From NCBI GenBank assembly GCA_040753915.1, contig JBFMDN010000019.1, forward strand, positions 1 through 64,000: a stretch of DNA of 64,000 nucleotides. Reading direction: 5' to 3'. This stretch comes from JBFMDN01 sp040753915 (GTDB lineage Bacteria; Desulfobacterota; Desulfomonilia; Desulfomonilales; Desulfomonilaceae). Within the stretch, counting starts at the first letter, position 1, and each line of letters opens with the position of its first letter. Both the position numbers and the translations under genes were made by a program. The notes under the pieces are model-generated. The model was not told the DNA's origin, did not search any database, and saw nothing but the letters and a program-made list of their open reading frames with translations. This document shows, piece by piece, positions 34,492 to 43,566 of this stretch.

Positions 34492-34945
34492 GTGCTCATC
34501 CGATTTTTTCGTGCGTCTTCTCCCCTTACCACCGTGGTGCGACATCCAGCGGCCGAAATCCAGGGGATAGTCCGAGCAGCACAGGGCACCGGTCACTGAA
34601 GCTCTGACCGATGTCCTTGAAACGCCATGTACCTCCCCACGCTGCTTGTCAGCACTTGATTCCTGTCCTTCACCTCCTGACGGCCTGTCACGGCGGACCG
34701 CACGAACGATCATGCATGTGGTGAGCGCCACACCTCGTACTGTACACCGCGAACACGGTTGCGTATTCACGGCAACGCTGGTGATCTGAACAGGATCCCG
34801 TCTTCCCGGTTCGTCGCCCCGCCGAGGACTCGGGTCCAGGGTCTCCCGTCGAGACTGAATTCTCGCCTCCACCGGAATGACGAACCCACTAACTCACAGC
34901 GCTCACGATTCAGAGGACTTGGCGCACTCACCACAGGTTCCAAGC
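34492..34945. repeat. Intergenic region containing a diverged dispersed repeat
   Basis: No gene is apparent between the zinc-ribbon gene and the thiolase. On the minus strand, 34806-34885 reads like a decayed copy of the common proteobacterial CGTCATTCCGG-type interspersed palindrome (TCGTCATTCCGGTGGAGG..., followed by GAATTCAGTCTC). The rest shows no obvious structure. Confidence 0.45.
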
Positions 34946-36175
34946 TCACATCAGTTCGACAGCGCAAGCCATTGACACGCCTCCTCCCCCACAGAGGGTG
35001 GCCAGCCCAACGCTTTTGTTCCTGTTCCTCAGACTGTGGATAAGAGATACAATGAGACGGGCTCCTGTGCAACCAACGGGATGTCCCAGGCCGATCCCGG
35101 AGCCATTGACGTTCGTGATGTCCCGGTTCAGACCCAGCTCACGCTCGCATCCAAGGTATTGAGCTGCGAATGCTTCATTGAGCTCGATAAGCTCAAAGTC
35201 GCCCAGGCTCATTCCCGAGCGCTGCAGGAGGTTCTTCACCGCTGGAACTGGACTCAGACCCATGACTGTCGGATCGCATGCTCCCATTCCCTGTGCGACA
35301 ATCTTCGCCAAGGGTTTAAGTCCCTCTGCCTTGGCTCTGTCCTCCGACATGATCACCATGGCAGCAGCGCCGTCGTTGATTCCACTGGCATTGCCGGCTG
35401 TAACCGTTCCGTTCTTCGGAAAGAATACCGGTTTGAGCCTGGCAAGGGCTTCCATGGTTAGACCGGGTCGGAAATGTTCATCCTTGTCGAATATCTTCGG
35501 TTCTCCTTTTTTCTGGGGGACCAAGATGGGGACGATTTCGTCTTTGAAGGATCCGTCGAGAGTGGCCCGCTCCACGTTGTTGTGGCTGCGCAAGGCTACA
35601 ATGTCCTGTTCTTCTCTGGTAATTCCATACTTCAGCGCCACGAATTCCGCGGTATGGCCCATGATGTAAGGCTTACCCCTGAAAAACTCTACCGGACCGT
35701 CCTGGGGATACGGCAATATATGGGAGCCGCAATGCAATCCCATGGTCATTGCGTCGGTTATGGTATCGTTACCCATGCGTACTCCCCATCGTGCTCGTTC
35801 GAGGGTGAAGGGGACGCCGGACATGTGCTCGACTCCGCCTACGAGCAGGATGTCAGCCACACCGGCCTTGATCATTGCCGCGCCGGACAGAGTGGCTTCC
35901 ATCCCTGATATGCATACTCGATTGATGGTGGCGGCCGGGATGCTCTCGGGAATTCCGGCCATGAGTGCACCGATTCGAGTTACGTTCATGGCGTTCGTGG
36001 GATTGAGACAACAGCCGAACCGGACATCGTCTATCATGTCCGGCTTGATTCCGGCTCGCTCGATCGCTGCCTTCATGGGGACGCTCGAGATGCTTGCTGC
36101 ATGCATATCCCGCAGAGTCCCACCAAATGTCCCTATGGCGGTTCGACAAGCCGAAACGATTACAACATCACTCAT
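34946..36175 (-). CDS. Thiolase-family acyl-CoA acetyltransferase
   Basis: The 409-residue product is a full-length thiolase. The acyl-accepting cysteine is Cys88 in INRVCISGMEA; the C-terminal active-site motifs are NVNGSGIGLGHPVGCTGAR (His) and LATLCGGGGVSMA (second Cys). Thiolases condense two acetyl-CoA or cleave 3-ketoacyl-CoA. The substitutions around Cys88 (VCISG rather than CGSG/CSSG) leave the substrate open. No other fatty-acid or butyrate gene is adjacent, so degradative versus biosynthetic use cannot be decided. The minus-strand response regulator lies upstream. Confidence 0.92.
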   Translation of the reverse strand: MSDVVIVSACRTAIGTFGGTLRDMHAASISSVPMKAAIERAGIKPDMIDDVRFGCCLNPTNAMNVTRIGALMAGIPESIPAATINRVCISGMEATLSGAAMIKAGVADILLVGGVEHMSGVPFTLERARWGVRMGNDTITDAMTMGLHCGSHILPYPQDGPVEFFRGKPYIMGHTAEFVALKYGITREEQDIVALRSHNNVERATLDGSFKDEIVPILVPQKKGEPKIFDKDEHFRPGLTMEALARLKPVFFPKNGTVTAGNASGINDGAAAMVIMSEDRAKAEGLKPLAKIVAQGMGACDPTVMGLSPVPAVKNLLQRSGMSLGDFELIELNEAFAAQYLGCERELGLNRDITNVNGSGIGLGHPVGCTGARLIVSLIHSLRNRNKSVGLATLCGGGGVSMACAVELM

Positions 36176-36342
36176 TAGGATCTCCTCATACCTGATAGGT
36201 AGTGCCGCATCGAGACGCGGTTCGGACGCAATACGCCTCCCCGCCTGACCGTGTGTCCGGTCGCCTTAACAAAGCCGATGAAAAAAGCCGTGTCCCTGGC
36301 CGGAGCGATGCGCGCCTTTACGCCAAGATCGCGGCGAATCGA

Positions 36343-36864
36343 TCACTTCAAGATCGCTCCCTCGTCTAACGTTAGCTTTTTCTCGAATTCCGCCCAGAAG
36401 TCCTCTTCACTCTGGCGCCAATCGGATCCGAATTTCTTGTTGAACAACGTGCCGACCTGATCGAGGGCCTTTCTCCATGTAGACTGGTAGCTGAGCTTCA
36501 GCACGTCTTCCAGGAATGGGACCAGGGAGCCCAGCTTCTCTTTTGGTAGGTAGGCCCGAGCTCCTAGTTCAATGGATTTCTTGAGAGCTTCCGGCGTGAA
36601 AGCATGAGCCGTCAGCATCACAACTGGAAAACGTGCGGCATTCGCAATTTGAAGCAGATCGAACCCGCGAACTCCCATGATGTCCAGTATCACGAGGTCA
36701 TAGGTGTAAGACACCAGATACTGCTGTGCTTTTTCGAATGTGGTGGCCGTGTGCAAGGTGACGTTGGCGTATTCCGAGAGTTCCTCCTCTATGATGTCGA
36801 GGACGTCTTCCTCGTCATCCACTGCCAGGATCAGCTTCCCTTCGAGAATTTCCGACTCGTGCAT
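36343..36864 (-). CDS. Stand-alone response regulator receiver protein
   Basis: The 173-residue product is a CheY-like receiver (about 10-125) with the acidic pair DD16-17, phospho-acceptor Asp61 in LVILDIMG, and the MLTAHA switch region. The usual lysine context is LPKEKLG. A short C-terminal helical tail (STWRKALDQVGTLFNKKFGSDW) has no DNA-binding signature. AAGGA seven bases before ATG 36864 supports this start. No histidine kinase is adjacent, so its partner is unknown. It is divergent from glgP. Confidence 0.88.
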   Translation of the reverse strand: MHESEILEGKLILAVDDEEDVLDIIEEELSEYANVTLHTATTFEKAQQYLVSYTYDLVILDIMGVRGFDLLQIANAARFPVVMLTAHAFTPEALKKSIELGARAYLPKEKLGSLVPFLEDVLKLSYQSTWRKALDQVGTLFNKKFGSDWRQSEEDFWAEFEKKLTLDEGAILK

Positions 36865-37342
36865 GGGTAATCCTTTTCTTTTGGCCGCTGGCAAGGCCGG
36901 AATTCGACATTGACGGCGCGCGGCAAGCGCCGCTGCCCACGCGCTCCACGAAGCGCGATTTCAGGTTCACGCATCACCACCTGAGCATCGGAGCCCGCTA
37001 TATCGATGGGGATGACACTGCCGCACCCTCTCATGCTTACCTGTCTAAGAGGTTGAAGTCAACTCTTTAGAAAACAGCAACGTGAACTTGCCTGCCCGGT
37101 CTTGGGTGTGCTCAACGATTTTCGTTACATAGCCGCGGTCCCAGGTGGACGAGGGCTGCCACACTCCACCGGTCTGTCTGCGCTTGGTGGGTCCCGCATC
37201 CCCTATTCGTGCGAGCTCCGCATAGCCAAGCATTGAAGAGAAGAGGAACTGTGATATAGTTCGTCAGTGAGTCCCACTTGATGCGCAATTCCCGCCGCTG
37301 ACGGGGCTTTCCTAGTATCCGACTCTGACGTATGAGGTCACA
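36865..37342. promoter_or_regulatory. Divergent intergenic region with glgP promoter
   Basis: About 480 bp separate the response regulator gene (minus) and glgP (plus). A sigma70-type promoter, TTGAAG (37233-37238) with TATAGT (37255-37260) and 16-bp spacing, points toward glgP and would leave a leader of about 75 bp. Nothing else is recognised. Confidence 0.55.
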
Positions 37343-39901
37343 ATGGCCGTAGGGAAATTTGTCGTGGTCCCCCCTATGGAGGGGGTTCTCAAACACCTGA
37401 GAGAAATGGCCGGCAATCTCTGGTATACGTGGAATATGGACGCGGTCGAGCTTTTTGACCACCTCGACGAGCGTCTCTGGCGGCATACGAATCACAATCC
37501 GCTGCAAACCCTCATCGGGCTATCCCGGCAGAGACTGGATCAAATACGGGATGACGATGTCTTCGGCGACCATGCCGAGCGAGTGAGGCAGAGATTTCTC
37601 GACTACCTCAACAAGGTTCCGTCTTATGACTATCACCTCGAGTCCCCTGTGGACTTTGTCACAGCCTATTTCTCCCTCGAATTCGGACTAACCGAATCTA
37701 TACCAATCTATTCGGGCGGCCTCGGCTTGCTTGCCGGAGACCATCTGAAATCCGCTAGTGATTTAAACGTCCCCTTGGTGGGCGTGGGGCTGCTGTACAG
37801 GGAAGGATACTTCCATCAGAGGCTGTCCAAAGACGGGTGGCAACAAGAGTATTATCCTAGGACGGAATTCGACACACTGCCGGTGGAAAAGCAGACATGT
37901 CCTGACGGCTCTCCTTTGCTTGTCTCGGTGGATCTTGCCGGGGAAACGCTGTACAGTCGCGTGCTCAAGCTCAATGTGGGACGAGTCGCTCTCTACCTCC
38001 TCGACGCGGACATAGCGGAAAACCCGCCGGCGCTGAGGCAAACCACAGCACGATTATATGGGGGAGACCAGGAGATGCGAATCCGACAGGAGATCCTGCT
38101 GGGAATCGGCGGCTGTCGGGCCCTGGCTGCCTTGGGGATACGTCCGTTGGTTTTTCACCTGAACGAAGGGCACGTAACCTTCGCCCTTGTGGAAAGGGTC
38201 CGTCGCTATCTGGAAGAAGAAGGTCTTTCCCTCGAAGAGGCGCTGCAAATGGCCACTAGCGAGAGCGTCCTCACTGTGCACACGCCGGTGCCCGCTGGTA
38301 ACGATGTGTTTCCTCGGGAGCTGGTAGAAAAATACTTCCGTAGTTTTGTCACCCGCCTGGGTTTCGACATGGAAACTTTTCTCAATTTGGGCAGACGCCA
38401 GCCATTCAATGAGGCGGAGGGGTTTTGTATGACCGTGCTCGGCCTTCGGCTCACGTCACTGACCAACTCGGTAAGCAGGCTCCACTGCAGGGTGGCTCGC
38501 CAGATGTGGCACGAAGTCTGGCCTCTGTTGGACCTGGAGGAGGTGCCGATCCGCCCCATTACCAATGGGGTTCATATCCCATCCTACATTTCCCGCGACT
38601 TCCAAAGACTCTACGACAGATACCTGGAGCCGGGATGGACGGAAGATCCGGATAATGAAAAGATCTGGAGGCGAGCGGAAAGCATCCCCGATACCGAGCT
38701 CTGGCGTACCCACGAACGATGTCGCTCCCGGCTCGTCCATTTCGCGAGGCAACGACTTTACACGCAGTTGCTGGACCGCGGGGCTTCTGCCCAGGAGTTG
38801 GATGCCGCTCGGAACGCGCTCGATCCGGAAGTGCTGACAGTCTGTTTCGGGAGGCGGTTCGCAACGTATAAGAGGGCGACACTGCTTTTCAGCGAACCCG
38901 ATACCCTCGCGCAAATCGTCTCGAACCCTGAGCGCCCGCTCCAGGTCATTATGGCGGGAAAGGCCCACCCGAACGACGACTTCGGCAAGGAGATGATCCG
39001 TCGCATCGTGGAGGCCATTAAACACGAGCCCTTTCGGAAGCGGATTGTTTTCATCGAGGACTACGACATCAACGTTGCGAGGTATATGGTGCAAGGCGCA
39101 GATGTGTGGCTCAATACGCCGAGGAGGCCTCTCGAGGCGTGCGGGACTTCGGGGATGAAGGCTTCGGCCAACGGGGCTCTCAATCTCAGCGTGCTCGACG
39201 GATGGTGGGACGAGGGATTCCTTGGAGACAACGGGTGGGCTATCGGAAGCGGTGAGGAGTACCAAGACGCTGAATACCAGGACCAGATTGAGAGTCGAGC
39301 CTTGTACGATCTTCTGGAGCAGACGGTCAAACCTCTCTTCTACGAGCGGGGGTTGGACGACTTGCCGCGAGAATGGGTTCGGATGATGAAGCGGTCGATC
39401 CAGACCGTATGCCCTGTCTTCAACTCCCTGCGAATGTTCTCCGAATATGTGGAGACAGCGTATCTTCCTGCGGCCGAGAGGGTTTCTCGACTCAAGGCCG
39501 AAAACTATGGGGCCCTCAAGGAAATGGTGGCATGGAAGAAGCGTATTAGGGAGGACTGGCCTTCTATCCAGGTCACCGATGTGAGTATTCGCGATCAACG
39601 GCCAGCCCTAAAGGGAAAAGCCGTAGAAATGGCGGTCACGGTGAACTTGGCCGCGCACAAGGCGAGTGAGATAAAAGTGGAGCTCCTCCATGGCCCGGTC
39701 GACCTGTGGGAGAGATTCAAAGTGCGCGACGTCACAAGGCTTCACCCACAATTCGAGACGCCCGATTCCAATGGTGAAGTTATATTCTCGGGTCTTATTC
39801 CTCTGAGCCACACCGGGCTTTACGGGTATGGCGTAAGAATATCATCATATCATCCGGATCAGCCGCCTTCGCAAGCGCTTGAGCTGGTGCTCCGCGCATG
39901 A
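37343..39901 (+). CDS. glgP: Alpha-glucan (glycogen/maltodextrin) phosphorylase
   Basis: GlgP releases glucose-1-phosphate from alpha-1,4-glucans using pyridoxal phosphate. The 852-residue product has an N-terminal DUF3417 domain (about 10-115, beginning LREMAGNLWYTWNMDAVELF), typical of the archaeal/Thermotoga-like class. The catalytic domain has YFSLEFGLTESIPIYSGGLG, the FHLNEGHV segment and the PLP-lysine motif EACGTSGMKASANGALNLS (about 596-614). The C-terminal 100 residues form a beta domain also seen in this class. It is a single gene with its own promoter; no glgA or branching enzyme lies in the window. Confidence 0.96.
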   Translation: MAVGKFVVVPPMEGVLKHLREMAGNLWYTWNMDAVELFDHLDERLWRHTNHNPLQTLIGLSRQRLDQIRDDDVFGDHAERVRQRFLDYLNKVPSYDYHLESPVDFVTAYFSLEFGLTESIPIYSGGLGLLAGDHLKSASDLNVPLVGVGLLYREGYFHQRLSKDGWQQEYYPRTEFDTLPVEKQTCPDGSPLLVSVDLAGETLYSRVLKLNVGRVALYLLDADIAENPPALRQTTARLYGGDQEMRIRQEILLGIGGCRALAALGIRPLVFHLNEGHVTFALVERVRRYLEEEGLSLEEALQMATSESVLTVHTPVPAGNDVFPRELVEKYFRSFVTRLGFDMETFLNLGRRQPFNEAEGFCMTVLGLRLTSLTNSVSRLHCRVARQMWHEVWPLLDLEEVPIRPITNGVHIPSYISRDFQRLYDRYLEPGWTEDPDNEKIWRRAESIPDTELWRTHERCRSRLVHFARQRLYTQLLDRGASAQELDAARNALDPEVLTVCFGRRFATYKRATLLFSEPDTLAQIVSNPERPLQVIMAGKAHPNDDFGKEMIRRIVEAIKHEPFRKRIVFIEDYDINVARYMVQGADVWLNTPRRPLEACGTSGMKASANGALNLSVLDGWWDEGFLGDNGWAIGSGEEYQDAEYQDQIESRALYDLLEQTVKPLFYERGLDDLPREWVRMMKRSIQTVCPVFNSLRMFSEYVETAYLPAAERVSRLKAENYGALKEMVAWKKRIREDWPSIQVTDVSIRDQRPALKGKAVEMAVTVNLAAHKASEIKVELLHGPVDLWERFKVRDVTRLHPQFETPDSNGEVIFSGLIPLSHTGLYGYGVRISSYHPDQPPSQALELVLRA

Positions 39902-40013
39902 CCGCATCGCGCGTGTCCTGAGGGATTCGCTGCGAAGAACGGCTGACGGAATTGGAATAGGTCGGAATCGTGGTTTTTGCTCTTCATGGGGAAACAGCGC
40001 GGGAACAGGTTTG

Positions 40014-41900
40014 ATGGACGAGCTTGCACTCTGTTTTGAGAAGGGACTGGCTTACAAAGACATGGGCCTTTGGGGAGAAGCGGTCAGAGAGTTCCGGAAG
40101 GCCCTTTCACATGATGTCCTGAAATATCGGGCAGGACGCCAGATTGCCGTATGCCTCATGGAAATGGGGCAGTTTGAGGAGGCCGAGCGCGTGCTCGTCC
40201 AGATTTTGCTGGCCCTGGAAATCCCCCGGGAAGACCGATTCAAGACCTCTCTGGATCTCGCCGAGGTATATCTGGCCATGAATCGTCCTGAATCGGCGCT
40301 GGAGCGATTGGTTCAGAGCTACCATGAGAGTCCGGAGTTTGCGTCCACCCTGCTGCGGAAAATTCACCAGCTCCGTAGACAACTTGGGATCTGCTCTTCT
40401 GGCCAGGGGCCTGACACCGAACTGGCCGCGTCCATCATCTCTGCAGTTCGCCAGGCGGAAGTGGCGTACACGACCACAATGGAGTCGAAATTCAGCCACT
40501 ATTGCGAAGATCAGAGCAACCACACGAAGATTGCCATATCAAATCCTGTCGAATACTCCTTCGACCAATCGAATTGGTCTACCGGCTATTACACGTACAT
40601 AAGCCTTTCCGGAATGTTCGTTATCACGTATTCACCCGTACCCGTGGGCAGCTTCGTGTTCCTCCGATTCACGCTTCCCGAAAATCCGGACCGCGAAAAT
40701 ATCGAAGTAATCGGTCAGGTGATTCGGCAGGAAAGTGCACAATCGAGCCCGGAATGCGTGCTGGGAATGGAAGTACGATTCATAAAGATGGACGATCGTC
40801 ACGAAGAGGTCCTGCGGACCTTTATCGAGCGTCAGCATTCCGAACAAGAGGATGCAGCACAGGAGATAGAGAAGATCCGATATCTCTGCGACAACTGCGG
40901 AAGGATTGTCTCGGTAGATATAATCGGATGCGGCAAGCGCGTCAAATGCCTTTGCGGCGAGTCCGTTCTGGTGCCCTATGCGGACCACACTCCGACGCGG
41001 AAAAATCCTCTGCGTGGCCTGAAGCTGGCCGGATGCAGGGTGGATGACATCATCGGACAAGGAGCCACAGCAACGGTATACAAGGCCCACCATCTTGCCT
41101 TGGACATCCCTGTTGCCATCAAGGTTTTTCATCCTGTGCAGAAGCGGGAGGGGTCGGAGATCTTGCGGCGATTCCTGAGGGAAGCGCGAGTTATCGCGCG
41201 TATAAACCATCCCAACGTGGTGGGAGTGATGAACGCAGGAGAGGAGCATGGGTACCACTTCATCGTCATGCAATACGTGCGGGGAGGCAATCTACACCAC
41301 CTTCTGACGCAAAATGTTCGGTTTAGCCTTCCGGATTTTACCCGCTTATTTGTTGACCTCTGTAGCGCGCTGACCGCTGCTCACCAGCAGACGGTAGTCC
41401 ATGGAGACCTCAAGCCTGCGAACATCCTCATTACCCACGCGGGAAAGACGATGCTGGGTGATTTCGGGCTGGTACGGGTGCTGAGAAAGCAGTCAGAGGA
41501 GGACGCCAGGGAGCTGATTCGGGGCACTCCCATGTACATGTCCCCTGAACAAGCCCACGCGGGCCATGATATCGACATTCGGTCGGATATCTATTCTCTT
41601 GCTGCCACCATGTACCACACTCTCGTCGGAACTCCACCGTTCGAAGGGCTCACCTACCGTGAAGTAATACGGAAACACCTCTATGACGAACCAATTCCCC
41701 CCATCCACATCGACCCGTCAATTCCGCCACTTCTTTCGGCGGTCGTGATGAAGGCCCTGAGAAAAGATCCGGACGAACGGTTTCAGTCTGTAGAGGAGCT
41801 CAGACGGATCCTCATGCGGATAGCGACCAAGGAAGGAATTCGACGACTGAATCCCTTAAGCAAAGAGCTCGTGGCAGCGCTTCGCACAAACAGGCAATGA
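40014..41900 (+). CDS. TPR / PilZ-like / zinc-ribbon / Ser-Thr protein kinase fusion
   Basis: From ATG 40014 the product has 628 residues. TPR-like helices cover about 5-125. A PilZ-like beta domain (about 168-270) has YISLSGMFVITYSPVPVG, but I cannot see the RxxxR c-di-GMP arm. A cysteine motif follows (CDNCG and CLCG, 292-315), then a Hanks-type kinase (343 to about 610). The kinase retains glycine loop GQGATATVYKA, Lys370, HGDLKPANIL with Asp465, DFG (Asp483) and the MSPEQ activation-loop end. HGD replaces the usual HRD, as in some bacterial kinases. There is no membrane anchor. The open frame begins at 39879, inside the glgP 3' end, but that extension is unlikely. Confidence 0.9.
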   Translation: MDELALCFEKGLAYKDMGLWGEAVREFRKALSHDVLKYRAGRQIAVCLMEMGQFEEAERVLVQILLALEIPREDRFKTSLDLAEVYLAMNRPESALERLVQSYHESPEFASTLLRKIHQLRRQLGICSSGQGPDTELAASIISAVRQAEVAYTTTMESKFSHYCEDQSNHTKIAISNPVEYSFDQSNWSTGYYTYISLSGMFVITYSPVPVGSFVFLRFTLPENPDRENIEVIGQVIRQESAQSSPECVLGMEVRFIKMDDRHEEVLRTFIERQHSEQEDAAQEIEKIRYLCDNCGRIVSVDIIGCGKRVKCLCGESVLVPYADHTPTRKNPLRGLKLAGCRVDDIIGQGATATVYKAHHLALDIPVAIKVFHPVQKREGSEILRRFLREARVIARINHPNVVGVMNAGEEHGYHFIVMQYVRGGNLHHLLTQNVRFSLPDFTRLFVDLCSALTAAHQQTVVHGDLKPANILITHAGKTMLGDFGLVRVLRKQSEEDARELIRGTPMYMSPEQAHAGHDIDIRSDIYSLAATMYHTLVGTPPFEGLTYREVIRKHLYDEPIPPIHIDPSIPPLLSAVVMKALRKDPDERFQSVEELRRILMRIATKEGIRRLNPLSKELVAALRTNRQ

Positions 41901-42181
41901 TCGAGTGGCGTTGTCGAAGAATGACCGCGAGGCGTACGATTTTCGGGCGAGGGCCAGGTTTGAAACCCGACTTAACGTGAGGACGATTGGAGGCACGCCA
42001 CTTTCACGGATTTTCGCCGAGAATCTCCTGTAGCGCCGGCGTCTTGCCTTTCCTCTTGTTTTGGGTTTGCTGCGAGGCGAGGGCCCCGAGGGTCTGAAGA
42101 GGAAGAAATATAGATCGTGCCTGATGTCAGCTCCGTGCGAAGCGTGCACATTGTGAAGTATTTTTGCGTGTCGCAAAACAC

Positions 42182-42312
42182 TTGACATAAATTAAGTGTC
42201 TAATAAAAGAGAATCGGTTCGGAAGGCAATGTCCTTCCACAAGAAGTCCGTGTTGCGAGGCCTAGGCCCTCACACTGAGCTTTCAAGCTCGACAGCACAC
42301 GGGCTTTTTTGT
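42182..42312 (+). ncRNA. Candidate small structured RNA with terminator
   Basis: TTGACA (42182-42187) begins a promoter-like stretch overlapped by the palindrome ACACTT-n10-AAGTGT. The downstream 100 bases fold into GGAAGG-CAATGT-CCTTCC, GAGGCCTAGGCCCTC and GAGCTT-TC-AAGCTC hairpins. They end in an 8-bp stem (GTCCGTGT 42246-42253 with ACACGGGC 42297-42304) and six T. No good -10 box has ideal spacing and no family is recognised. An alternative is a terminator-containing 5' leader. Confidence 0.35.
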
Positions 42313-42314
42313 TT

Positions 42315-42710
42315 CTACATTCTCGTTCTATAACAGCTTATCAAACGCAGGTTCCCATTTTGGTCGGCGTTTATTACCACCTTGAATCTCCATCCGTTGG
42401 GGGGTTCTCCGTAGAAGACTTGAGCCACCTTCCCACTGCTGTCGGTCTCATGGATAGGGAGATCGGTAGTCTTTTCAAGCAATTCCCGAACACACGGAAG
42501 AAGCCGACATCGAACCACCTTTTCTGCAATTGGCTTGGCGTCCAAGTGCCTTTTCAGCCGATTGATGAGAACGGGTTGATTGAGTCCGCTTACGCGGATG
42601 CTGGCGGGAGAGGATCTCGTATCTCCGTACCTAACTTTGAAGAAGTTTCTTGCTGCCTCGAAAACCTTCCTGGGCTTGCCTGCGAAGGGATGTTCAACGC
42701 ATTGATACAT
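42315..42710 (-). CDS. Hypothetical protein, 131 residues
   Basis: I recognise no family with confidence. The product is basic, with a C-terminal beta-strand pattern (GWRFKVVINADQNGNLRLISCYRTR) that loosely recalls RelE/EndoU-like small nuclease domains. The resemblance is weak. Support for expression comes from a minus-strand promoter, TTGACT-18-TATAGC (42746-42775), just upstream. There is no clear ribosome site before the ATG, and a plus-strand frame (42309-42752) is equally open, so the call is tentative. GC and flanking palindromes differ from neighbouring genes, which may mean a transferred or decaying gene. Confidence 0.4.
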   Translation of the reverse strand: MYQCVEHPFAGKPRKVFEAARNFFKVRYGDTRSSPASIRVSGLNQPVLINRLKRHLDAKPIAEKVVRCRLLPCVRELLEKTTDLPIHETDSSGKVAQVFYGEPPNGWRFKVVINADQNGNLRLISCYRTRM

Positions 42711-42745
42711 ATGGCTCTTGCGCTCTGGAACACAACTCGATTGTT

Positions 42746-42775
42746 GCTATAGTGCTTTCCTTCAGAGGAAGTCAA
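42746..42775 (-). promoter_or_regulatory. Minus-strand sigma70-type promoter
   Basis: Read on the minus strand, TTGACT (42775-42770) and TATAGC (42751-42746) are 18 bp apart. Transcription would start near 42739 and read into the hypothetical 131-residue gene. Confidence 0.45.
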
Positions 42776-42867
42776 GAGATTGCAAAGTACTCAGCGGCGC
42801 CAATACGGTTGTGTGTATCTAAGGCAACGTAACCCCTATCGCCGCGTGCCTTCAGCATCAGTTAGGT

Positions 42868-43566
42868 TCATTCCCCATAGGCATCGGACCACATGTACCC
42901 AACGCCCTGGACTGTGATGATGTTCACTGGGTTTCCCGGATCCTCTTCCAATTTCGAGCGGAGGTGCTGGACATGGACATCTATGGCTCTGCTCCCCGCG
43001 TACAGGCCTTGGTCGGGCCAAAGGTGTCTCCGGATCTCAGACCTGCTCAAAGCTCTACCGGCATTTCGGGCGAGAAGCAGAAGAAGGGAAAACTGTCGGT
43101 GAGTGAGCTGGACCTTCTCACCCTTTTTCCACACAATGCGCTGGTTCCCGTCAATCTTGAGATCTCCCACTTCCACGATGTCTGAGGCGCCATGGGACGT
43201 GCGGTACCTGCGCAAGCACGCCTTGATCCTCGCTGCCAGCTCCAAGTAGTCGAAAGGCTTCACCAGGTAGTCGTCGGCGCCGGCCTCCAATCCCAAGACT
43301 TTGTCCGCGACGCGATCTCGCGCTGTCAGCATAATTATGGGTACCTCCGACAGGTCTCGAATGCACCTGCACACCTGTATGCCGTCGATATCAGGAAGCG
43401 CAAGATCCAGTATGACCAGATCCGGCTCTCGGATTCGGACGGATTCCAGCGCGGCCCTCCCCGAGGCAGCGACGATCACGCGGTACCCGTCCAGTTCCAA
43501 ATTGTCCTGCATAATCCGAAGAATGTCCGGATCATCATCCACTATCAATACCCGATGAGCTTGCAT
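42868..43566 (-). CDS. OmpR/PhoB-family response regulator
   Basis: The 232-residue product has a receiver domain (1-120) with DDD at 10-12, phospho-acceptor Asp in LVILDLALPD (about 53), IIMLTARD and the lysine in LVKPFD. A winged-helix DNA-binding domain follows (about 130-228), with QFSLLLLLARNAGRALSR and the recognition segment RAIDVHVQHLRSKLEEDPGNPVNIITVQGVGYMW. Its start lies 32 bp inside the 3' end of the sensor kinase gene, so the pair is translated together. The likely targets are the divergent cytochrome and nap genes, inferred from position. Confidence 0.95.
   Translation of the reverse strand: MQAHRVLIVDDDPDILRIMQDNLELDGYRVIVAASGRAALESVRIREPDLVILDLALPDIDGIQVCRCIRDLSEVPIIMLTARDRVADKVLGLEAGADDYLVKPFDYLELAARIKACLRRYRTSHGASDIVEVGDLKIDGNQRIVWKKGEKVQLTHRQFSLLLLLARNAGRALSRSEIRRHLWPDQGLYAGSRAIDVHVQHLRSKLEEDPGNPVNIITVQGVGYMWSDAYGE

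Noticed and set aside
34141..34872. 243-residue version of the zinc-ribbon protein
   Set aside because: The N-terminal 127 residues are basic, low-complexity and partly from a dispersed repeat. The internal ATG at 34491 gives a compact conserved-looking protein.
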